From Bacillota bacterium (GTDB lineage Bacteria > Bacillota > Clostridia > Christensenellales > UMGS416): DNA of 64,000 bases. How positions within the stretch are numbered: position 1 is the stretch's first letter; each line of letters begins with the position of its first letter. The translations under genes were made by a program, and so were the position numbers. This document shows, piece after piece, positions 57,545 through 64,000 of this stretch. Under the pieces are notes generated by a model. That model had not been told where the DNA came from. It was given only the letters and a program-made list of their open reading frames with translations, and did not search any database. Location: assembly GCA_023421955.1 (NCBI GenBank), contig JAEZSE010000031.1:69945-133944 (forward strand), in the 5' to 3' direction.

Positions 57545-59989
57545 ATGAAAGTTGTCATCATCGGCGGCGTGGCCGGAGGAGCATCCGCTGCTGCAAGGCT
57601 GCGTCGTCTGGACGAGCATGCCCAGATCATCCTGATCGAGCGCGGCAGCTTTGTTTCGTTCGCCAACTGCGGCTTGCCCTATCACATCAGCGGCGTCATC
57701 AAGGAAGAGGATGACCTGCTGCTGCAAACACCTGAAAGCCTGAACCGGCGCTTCAACATCGATGTGCGCATCAACACCGAAGCCACGGCAGTGGATGCCG
57801 CCGCAAAATCGGTGAAGCTCACCGATCTGCAAAGCGGCAGGCAATATGAAGAGGGCTATGACTATCTGGTGCTGGCCCCCGGCGCTGAGCCCATCCGCCC
57901 GCCGCTGCCCGGCCTGGACAGCAAGCGGATCTTTACACTGCGCAACATCCCGGATATGCAAAGAATCATTGAGGCGACAAAGGGAGCCCAGCGGGCCGTG
58001 GTGATCGGCGCAGGCTATATCGGCATCGAGGTTGCGGAAAACCTGGCCCACCTGGGCATGCAGGTGGATGTGGTGGAGCTGGCCGACCACATCATCGGGC
58101 CGCTGGACCGCGAGATGGCAGCGCTGTTGAATCCGATCCTAAGCGCAAATGGCGTGGCGGTGCACCTTTCCGACGGCATCTCCGGGGCCAAAGACATCGA
58201 CTGCGGCGTAGCCATTCAGCTTGCGAGCGGCCTGGTAATTGAAGCGGACTTTGCCGTGCTGGGTATTGGTGTAAAGCCCGAGACCAAGCTGGCTGTTTCA
58301 GCAGGCCTTAAGCTGGGTGTTACCGGTGGAATTGCCGTGGACAGCCGCATGCGCACCAGCGACGAGCACATCTATGCTGTGGGTGACGCGGTGGAAGTGA
58401 AAGACTTCATGTCCGGCGATATGGCCCGCATCCCGCTGGCAGGCCCTGCCAACCGCCAAGGCCGCATCGCTGCGGACAACATCACCGGCCACACGAGCGA
58501 GTATCGTGACACGCTCGGCGCTTCGGTCATCAAGGTGTTTGACTGGGCTGCCGCGATGGTGGGCAACAATGAGCGCCAGCTGATCGCCCGCAAGGTGGAT
58601 TATGACAAGGTCTATACCCACAGCGGCTCCCACGCCGGCTATTACCCCGGTGCAACGCCGCTATCGCTGAAGCTGCTGTTTGAGAAGCCCTCTGGCAAGC
58701 TGCTGGGTGCGCAGGCCGTGGGCATTGAGGGGGTGGACAAACGCATCGACGTGATCGCCACCGCCATCCGGGCCGGCATGACCGTGTTTGACCTGGAGCA
58801 CCTGGAGCTCTGCTACGCGCCGCCCTTCTCCTCAGCCAAGGATCCGGTGAACGTGGCGGGCTTTGTGGCCGCCAATCACCTGCGGGGCGATATGCCGATG
58901 GTGCAATGGCATGACTTTGCAGGCCGTGACAAGAAGGAAACCTTCCTGCTGGATGTGCGCACGACAGCAGAATATGCCGCCGGCACCATTGAGGATGCCA
59001 TCAACATCCCGGTGGACAGCCTGCGCGGCCAGCTCGACCGGCTGCCGAAAGACAAGGAGATCTGGGTGATCTGCCAGGTGGGCCTGAGGGGCCATGTGGC
59101 CACGCGGATGCTGCTGCAGCATGGGTTCCGCGCCCGCAACCTGACCGGCGGCTACAAGACCTGGCGCACGGCCACCGCACCGGCCCCTGCTGCGCCCAAG
59201 CGGGCTCCCCTGCCCTGCGGCGCAGAAAAGGAACAAGTCAAAGAAGAAAACACCAAAGGGGATCACATCATGGAAATTGATGCCAGGGGGCTGCAGTGCC
59301 CCGGCCCTATCATGTCCACCTTCAAGGCGCTGGAAGCCGCCAAGCCAGGCGATCTGGTGAAGGTGCTGGCAACCGACCCGGGCTTTTCCTCCGATATCGG
59401 CCCGTGGTGCTCCCGCACCGGCAACACGCTGGTGAGCAACGAGTATCAAAACGGTGCCTACACCGCCGTGATCCGCAAGGGTGCTGCAAAGGACAGCAAT
59501 GAACCAGTGACAGCCACCGGCAACGACAAAACGATCATTGTGTTTTCGCAGGACCTGGACAAGGTGCTTGCTGCCTTTGTGATCGCCAATGGTGCTGCGG
59601 CGATGGGCCGGAAGGTCACGATGTTCTTCACATTCTGGGGGCTCAATGCCTTGCGCAAGCCCAAGCGCGTGAAGGTGGGCAAGGATCTGCTGGGCAAAAT
59701 GTTCGGCATGATGATGCCACGGGGATCGGGGCGGTTGGGCATCTCCAAGATGAACATGGCCGGCATCGGGCCCAAAATGATCCGCTTCATGATGGGCAAG
59801 AAAAATGTGTCCTCATTGGAGGACTTCATCCAACAGGCGCTGCACAACGGCGTGCGGATCATCGCCTGCACGATGAGCATGGATGTGATGAGCCTGCGCA
59901 AAGAGGAATTCATCGATGGTGTGGAGGTGGCGGGCGTTGCCAGCTACCTGGCCGCCGCCGAAACAGCTGATACGAACCTGTTTATTTAA
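57545..59989 (+). CDS. CoA-disulfide reductase/rhodanese/TusA/DsrE fusion
   Basis: 814 residues in four modules. (1) FAD/NAD(P)-binding CoA-disulfide reductase (1-450), VVIIGGVAGGASAAARL at the N terminus and redox Cys42 in FANCGLPYHISG. (2) Rhodanese domain (about 460-545), sulfur-carrying Cys510 in VICQVGLRG. (3) TusA-like domain (about 576-650), Cys585 in LQCPGP. (4) DsrE-like domain to the end (IACTMSMDVMSLRKEE). Together they handle persulfide or thiol sulfur. ATG 57545 follows GGGGG; a second start with AAAGGGGA exists at 59270, before the TusA part. Confidence 0.9.
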   Translation: MKVVIIGGVAGGASAAARLRRLDEHAQIILIERGSFVSFANCGLPYHISGVIKEEDDLLLQTPESLNRRFNIDVRINTEATAVDAAAKSVKLTDLQSGRQYEEGYDYLVLAPGAEPIRPPLPGLDSKRIFTLRNIPDMQRIIEATKGAQRAVVIGAGYIGIEVAENLAHLGMQVDVVELADHIIGPLDREMAALLNPILSANGVAVHLSDGISGAKDIDCGVAIQLASGLVIEADFAVLGIGVKPETKLAVSAGLKLGVTGGIAVDSRMRTSDEHIYAVGDAVEVKDFMSGDMARIPLAGPANRQGRIAADNITGHTSEYRDTLGASVIKVFDWAAAMVGNNERQLIARKVDYDKVYTHSGSHAGYYPGATPLSLKLLFEKPSGKLLGAQAVGIEGVDKRIDVIATAIRAGMTVFDLEHLELCYAPPFSSAKDPVNVAGFVAANHLRGDMPMVQWHDFAGRDKKETFLLDVRTTAEYAAGTIEDAINIPVDSLRGQLDRLPKDKEIWVICQVGLRGHVATRMLLQHGFRARNLTGGYKTWRTATAPAPAAPKRAPLPCGAEKEQVKEENTKGDHIMEIDARGLQCPGPIMSTFKALEAAKPGDLVKVLATDPGFSSDIGPWCSRTGNTLVSNEYQNGAYTAVIRKGAAKDSNEPVTATGNDKTIIVFSQDLDKVLAAFVIANGAAAMGRKVTMFFTFWGLNALRKPKRVKVGKDLLGKMFGMMMPRGSGRLGISKMNMAGIGPKMIRFMMGKKNVSSLEDFIQQALHNGVRIIACTMSMDVMSLRKEEFIDGVEVAGVASYLAAAETADTNLFI
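59255..59272 (+). promoter_or_regulatory. Internal ribosome-binding site and ATG in the fusion gene
   Basis: AAAGGGGA (59255-59262) stands 7 nt before an in-frame ATG at 59270 (MEIDARGLQCPGP). A separate TusA-DsrE product of 239 residues could be translated from here. The preceding linker is hydrophilic and Lys/Glu-rich, consistent with a junction between two once separate genes. Confidence 0.45.
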
Positions 59990-60002
59990 CCAACATCATC
60001 AA

Positions 60003-60031
60003 GCCGCGCCGGACACCCGGCGCGGCTTTTT
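60003..60031 (+). terminator. Terminator of the fusion gene
   Basis: GCCGCGCCGG (60003-60012) pairs with CCGGCGCGGC (60017-60026) around ACAC, followed by TTTTT. Confidence 0.9.
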
Positions 60032-60252
60032 CATACTTGCCGAAAAATCGGCGTGTTTCGCGCAAACCTCCACCTTGTGGCCTTCTTGCATTTTACGGCA
60101 CGCGCATTATAATAATGATGCTGATATTCATACCGTCATAAAAGCATACTCAAATCCCCTTTTCCGTTATATGATTAGTTTGGATAATAACGTCACAAGC
60201 GTCATACCTTAATCCGTGTGCCCAAGCTTGGACCAACAGGAAAGGAAACGCA

Positions 60253-61629
60253 ATGTATTACGCAATGTTCAATGAGTCATACCCGCCGCAAACTGACGGT
60301 GTGGCCCAGACAACACGAAATTATGCCGTCTGGCTCAACCGCAAACACGGCGGTTGCTGCGTGGCAGCACCCCAGCACGCTCTGGCTGCCGGCCATGAAT
60401 ATGATGAGGAATTCCCGGTGATCCGGTTTGCGTCGATGCCGCTGTTTGTGGTCAAGGAATACAGCCTGGGCCTCCCCCAGATCGCGTTCCGCACTTCCCA
60501 AAAGCTGAGCGAGCTGCCCATCGACCTGGTGCATGCCCACTGCCCTTTCGCCTCCGGCACGCTGGCGATGAAAACAGCAGTGAAAAAGGATGTGCCTCTG
60601 GTGGCCACATTCCACTCCAAGTTTGCCGATGACTTCGCCCAACGGCTCAAGATGGAGAACGCCGGCAAGATTGCCGCCCGCTACACCGCAAAGTTCTTTT
60701 CCATGGCCGACGAAGCCTGGGCCGTGAACAACAGCACCGCCCAAACCCTGCGGGAATATGGCTATCGAGGCCCGATCACCGTGATGCCCAACGGCTGCGA
60801 TTTCGAGCCCATGGCCCGCACGGCGGAAAACCGCATGGCAGTGCTACGGCAGTTCGGCCTGACTGATAAACCGTTGCTTCTATTTGTGGGCCGGGTGGTG
60901 GAGCAGAAAAACATGCCTTTCCTTCTGCAGGCCCTTGGGCAGATCAAAGCCGGCGCTGAGTTCAACCTACTGGTCATCGGCGACGGTGAAGGGGTTGTGC
61001 CCTATCAGAAGCTGGCCCATGAGCTGGGCATCGCTGACCGGGTGAAGTTCGCCGGGGCGATCCGAGAGCGGAAGCCTTTACGGGGCATTTATGCGGCGGC
61101 AGACCTGTTTGTGCTGCCCTCCGTGTATGACAACGCACCACTGGTGGTGCGAGAGGCCGCTGCCTGCGGCTGCCCATCGGTGCTGATCACAGGCACCAAC
61201 GCTGCCGAAGGCATTACCGACGGTGTGAACGGTTTCACATCTGCATTGGATCCGGCAGCCTATGGCAGCATGATCAAAGAGCTGTTGGCACACCCCGAAG
61301 CCATCCGTGCCGCCGGCGACAACGCCCGCGAAACGGTCTATGTGTCCTGGGAAAAAATCGTGGACCGCGTGGCGGTGGAATATCAGCGCATCATCGCGGA
61401 GTATCACGATAAGAAATCTTCAGCAAAGGGCCTCAGGAAACGGTATTCCATCCCGGCGGCGCTGGCGCAGGAAATCTTCAACAAGCAGGTGGTGCGCATC
61501 AAGTTCACCACCAAGAGCCTGGACAGGCTGGCCCACCGCCGCACAGCAGCACTGAAGGCGGTGAACCGGAAGCGGCTGGATGAAATTCGTGCCAAGCTGC
61601 TCAAAGGCGTAAAGCGGCAAAGCCGTTGA
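60253..61629 (+). CDS. Glycosyltransferase family 4, tandem copy 1
   Basis: 458 residues, GT-B fold. The N-terminal domain begins MYYAMFNESYPPQTDGVAQT and holds VHAHCPFASGTLAM. The C-terminal domain has VMPNGCDFEPM, LLLFVGRVVEQKNM and the donor-binding SVYDNAPLVVREAAACG. These transferases add sugars from nucleotide donors, often in glycolipid or wall-polymer synthesis. The C-terminal 75 residues form a basic helical tail after the catalytic domain, shared with the next gene. ATG 60253 follows AAAGGAAA. Donor and acceptor unknown. Confidence 0.9.
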   Translation: MYYAMFNESYPPQTDGVAQTTRNYAVWLNRKHGGCCVAAPQHALAAGHEYDEEFPVIRFASMPLFVVKEYSLGLPQIAFRTSQKLSELPIDLVHAHCPFASGTLAMKTAVKKDVPLVATFHSKFADDFAQRLKMENAGKIAARYTAKFFSMADEAWAVNNSTAQTLREYGYRGPITVMPNGCDFEPMARTAENRMAVLRQFGLTDKPLLLFVGRVVEQKNMPFLLQALGQIKAGAEFNLLVIGDGEGVVPYQKLAHELGIADRVKFAGAIRERKPLRGIYAAADLFVLPSVYDNAPLVVREAAACGCPSVLITGTNAAEGITDGVNGFTSALDPAAYGSMIKELLAHPEAIRAAGDNARETVYVSWEKIVDRVAVEYQRIIAEYHDKKSSAKGLRKRYSIPAALAQEIFNKQVVRIKFTTKSLDRLAHRRTAALKAVNRKRLDEIRAKLLKGVKRQSR

Positions 61630-61657
61630 CAACGCAGACGCACCAAGGAGGAACCTT

Positions 61658-63040
61658 ATGCATCTGGCACAGTTCAATGATTCCTATCCGCCCGTCACAG
61701 ACGGCGTGGCGATGGTGATGCACAATTACGCACTTTGGCTCAACCGCAAGCACGGCAGCTGCTGCGTGGTCACCCCCAATCACCCGATGGCCGACGACCA
61801 CACAGAATTCCCGGTCTATCGGTTCGCATCGATGCCGATGTCGGTGGAAAAGGACTACATGCTGGGTTTGCCCGAAATTGCGTTCAAGACCTTTCACACA
61901 CTGGATACGATGCCGCTGGACCTGGTGCACACCCACTGCCCTTTTGCCTCCGGCACGCTGGCGCTGATGACCGCCAGGAAGAAGGACATCCCGCTGGTGG
62001 CGACGTTCCACTCCAAATATGCCGACGATTTTGCCCAGCGCCTCAATTCTGAAAACGCCGGCAAGTTGGCCGCCTGGTATACGGCGAAATTCTTCTCCCA
62101 GGTGGATGAGGTGTGGGCTGTGAGCAACGGCACTGCCCAAACGCTGCGGGAATACGGTTATCGCGGGCCGATCACCGTGATGCCCAATGGCTGCGACTTT
62201 GGCCCCACCGAGCGCACTACAGACAACAGGGCGGATATCCTGCGGCAATACGGCTTGCCGGACAAACCGCTGCTGCTGTTTGTGGGCCGGTTGGTGGAGC
62301 AGAAAAACGTGAGCCTGCTGCTACAAGCCACGGCAAAGATGGCTTCGGATTTCTCGCTGCTGGTGGTGGGAGACGGCGACCACGCGGACATATATCACAA
62401 AACCGCTGCCGAGCTCCGGTTGAACGACCGGGTGCGGTTCACCGGCGCCGTGCGTGACAGGGAGCTGCTGCGGAAGATTTATGCGGCATCCGATCTGTAT
62501 GTGCTTCCTTCCGTGTATGACAACGCACCGCTCACGGTGCGTGAGGCCGCCTCTTGCGGATGCGCCTCAGCGCTGATCACCGGCTCCAACTCTGCCGAGG
62601 GGATCGGGCACGATGTGAACGGGTTCACCTCCGAGCTCAGTGTGGAGGCCTACGCCGCGCTGCTGGATCACGCCCTCTCCAACCCCGAACGGCTGAGGGC
62701 TGTCGGGGAATGCGCCAGAAAGACGGTATATCTGCCCTGGGAAACGATTGTAGCCCGCGCAGCTGACGAATACAGGCGTGTGATTGACGACTACCGATTC
62801 AAGAGCTTTGCCAGGAAGGCCCGCCCCCGCTATTATTCCGTGCCGGTGGCAGTGGCCCGTGAAGCGCTGAACAAGCAAGCGGTGCAGATCAAGTTCATGG
62901 CCAAAAACCTGGACCGGATGTCCCGCCAGAGATCAGCGCTTGCGAAGCTCCAGGCAGACAAGGCGCGCAACGAACGGCTGCTGCGGAGAAAGGAATTCCG
63001 TGACAGGCTGTATGAGGCCAGCAGGAAACGGGGACTGTAA
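61658..63040 (+). CDS. Glycosyltransferase family 4, tandem copy 2
   Basis: 460 residues, a paralogue of the preceding gene over its whole length: AQFNDSYPPVTDGVAMVMHN at the N terminus, VHTHCPFASGTLALM, VMPNGCDFGPT, LLLFVGRLVEQKN, SVYDNAPLTVREAASCG and a basic tail (RPRYYSVPVAVAREALNKQ). Same overall role as copy 1. It begins 28 nt after copy 1 with its own AAGGAGG ribosome-binding site and ends at a strong terminator. The two probably act in sequence or on different acceptors. Confidence 0.9.
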   Translation: MHLAQFNDSYPPVTDGVAMVMHNYALWLNRKHGSCCVVTPNHPMADDHTEFPVYRFASMPMSVEKDYMLGLPEIAFKTFHTLDTMPLDLVHTHCPFASGTLALMTARKKDIPLVATFHSKYADDFAQRLNSENAGKLAAWYTAKFFSQVDEVWAVSNGTAQTLREYGYRGPITVMPNGCDFGPTERTTDNRADILRQYGLPDKPLLLFVGRLVEQKNVSLLLQATAKMASDFSLLVVGDGDHADIYHKTAAELRLNDRVRFTGAVRDRELLRKIYAASDLYVLPSVYDNAPLTVREAASCGCASALITGSNSAEGIGHDVNGFTSELSVEAYAALLDHALSNPERLRAVGECARKTVYLPWETIVARAADEYRRVIDDYRFKSFARKARPRYYSVPVAVAREALNKQAVQIKFMAKNLDRMSRQRSALAKLQADKARNERLLRRKEFRDRLYEASRKRGL

Positions 63041-63059
63041 ATAAAACCACTATATAGCA

Positions 63060-63088
63060 AAACCCCCGCCGGTTTCCGGCGGGGGTTT
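63060..63088. terminator. Bidirectional terminator between glycosyltransferase and purA
   Basis: AAACCCCCGCCGG (63060-63072) pairs perfectly with CCGGCGGGGGTTT (63076-63088) around TTT. It serves the glycosyltransferase operon and, on the other strand, purA. Confidence 0.88.
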
Positions 63089-63099
63089 CTATTCATCTC

Positions 63100-64000
63100 T
63101 CAGTCAAACAGTTTGTTGCGCACAATGGTCTGCTCCCGGTTGGCGCCCACGCCGATCAACGCCACCGGCACGCCGGTGAGCTCCTCAATGCGGCGCAGAT
63201 AGGCCTTGGCTTCCTCCGGCAACAGGTTGAAATCTCGGATGTGGGAGATATCGTCCGTCCAGCCGGGCAGCTCCTCATAGACCGGTTCGCAACCCTCCAG
63301 GTCCTTTAGGCGGGCCGGGAAGTCGGTGATGAGCTTGCCATTCTTCCGGTAGCCGGTGCAGATCTTCACCGGCCCGATGCCGCCAAGGGTGTCCATGCGG
63401 GTGACTGCCAGGTGCGTCACGCCGTTCACGCGCACAGCATATTGCAGGATCACGGCATCCAGCCAGCCGCAGCGGCGTGGCCGCCCGGTGGTGGCGCCGT
63501 ATTCATGGCCCTTTTCACGGATGGCTTCGCCGGTCTGGTCCATGAGTTCGGTCACGAAGGGGCCCTTGCCCACGCGGGTGGTATAGGCCTTCACCACACC
63601 CAGGCCGCCCTGGATGGCCGTGGGGCCGATCCCCGCGCCGGCGCAAACGCCGCCGGTGGTGGGGTGCGAGCTTGTCACATAGGGATAGGTGCCCAGATCG
63701 ATGTCCAGCAGCGTGCCCTGCGCGCCCTCAAAGAGCACTTTGTCGCCAGCCGCGATCCTCTGGTGCAGCAGCGAGATCGCGTCAGTAACATAAGGGGCCA
63801 ACCGCGCCGCCGCTTTGCGAAGGGCTGCAAGTGTTTCCTCATAGTCCACGCCGCTGCTTTGATATATGGTCTCAAACAGCTTGTTTTTGCGCTCCACATT
63901 GCGGCGGAGCAGCCCCGGGAAGGTCTCAGGGTCCATCATGTCGCACACGCGGATGCCGCTGCGCTCAGCCTTGTCGGTATAGGCCGGGCCGATGCCGCGC
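63100..64000 (-). CDS. purA: Adenylosuccinate synthetase, C-terminal part
   Basis: 299 codons of the C-terminal part are in the window; the first 130 or so residues lie beyond 64000. Visible are RGIGPAYTDKAERSGIRVCD, LFEGAQGTLLDIDLGTYPYV, TSSHPTTGGVCAGAGIGPT, TTGRPRRCGWLDAVIL and IGVGANREQTI near the end. PurA joins IMP and aspartate with GTP in AMP synthesis. It ends 12 nt after the shared terminator stem. Confidence 0.97.
   Translation of the reverse strand, partial: RGIGPAYTDKAERSGIRVCDMMDPETFPGLLRRNVERKNKLFETIYQSSGVDYEETLAALRKAAARLAPYVTDAISLLHQRIAAGDKVLFEGAQGTLLDIDLGTYPYVTSSHPTTGGVCAGAGIGPTAIQGGLGVVKAYTTRVGKGPFVTELMDQTGEAIREKGHEYGATTGRPRRCGWLDAVILQYAVRVNGVTHLAVTRMDTLGGIGPVKICTGYRKNGKLITDFPARLKDLEGCEPVYEELPGWTDDISHIRDFNLLPEEAKAYLRRIEELTGVPVALIGVGANREQTIVRNKLFD

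Noticed and set aside
1..64000. tRNA, rRNA, tmRNA or CRISPR arrays
   Set aside because: No cloverleaf-type T-arm sequences with matching acceptor stems, no rRNA-like stretches and no regularly spaced direct repeats were noticed. A dedicated search with covariance models would be decisive.

Overview
The window reads as chromosomal DNA of a GC-rich, endospore-forming anaerobe of the Bacillota, most likely class Clostridia. The family content points there: HemZ, a DUF1836 protein, DegV, the UPF0210/UPF0237 pair, GlpP, CggR, a CotF-type coat protein, a 3D-domain protein with DUF348 repeats, and ScpA/ScpB next to an M50 protease. Third codon positions are mostly G/C, several starts are TTG or GTG, and ATGA or TGATG stop/start overlaps are common. 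I see no rRNA, tRNA, CRISPR array, prophage or insertion sequence.

Layout. 1-900: a cut-off toxin-antitoxin operon with a well-formed promoter/operator, then an AT-rich DUF695 gene. 1063-7471: an FAH-family hydrolase, YerC, PcrA, LigA and an AIR-synthase-like protein in one tight + strand run. 7.6-13.2 kb: an ECF S component, ribosomal protein S20, TrpB2, SmpB with a DUF1836 regulator, DegV and IspE. 13.3-19.7 kb: an S41 peptidase, then the glycolytic operon cggR-pgk-tpiA-gpmI without gapA or eno, preceded by a promoter and a CggR-like operator. 19.7-24.3 kb: repeats, a decayed copy of a coat-protein gene, a GNAT enzyme, the intact coat gene, an AbrB-ABC transporter operon and a nucleotidyltransferase. 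24.3-32.1 kb (minus strand): recJ-apt-rel-dtd-MBL-hemZ, a clostridial stringent-response/housekeeping cluster. 32.6-37.9 kb: threonine catabolism (kbl, tdh), a GH4 glycosidase and a divergent AraC regulator. 38.0-43.0 kb: a frameshifted small exported-protein gene, secD-secF, a DUF1330 protein and a SulP transporter. 43.1-53.3 kb: a chemoreceptor, the UPF0210/ACT pair, an orphan AT-rich gene, a cupin, GlpP, scpA-scpB, an M50 protease, an HD protein, and an Fpg/Nei-like protein with a zinc-ribbon partner. 53.5-64 kb: a lipoprotein, a 3D-domain cell-wall protein, a HAD phosphatase, YebC, a four-part CoA-disulfide reductase/rhodanese/TusA/DsrE fusion, two tandem glycosyltransferases, and the C-terminal part of PurA.

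Most of the window is core metabolism and information processing. The less ordinary material is between genes. There are two families of GC-rich palindromic repeats, often side by side, and several promoter-embedded palindromes. There is also a coat-gene pseudogene duplicated together with its leader, and reading-frame lesions at the recJ end and upstream of secD. Some proteins lack expected key residues: the Fpg/Nei-like protein has no N-terminal proline, and the 3D domain lacks its first aspartate. I found no clear multi-gene defence or biosynthetic system of a new kind.
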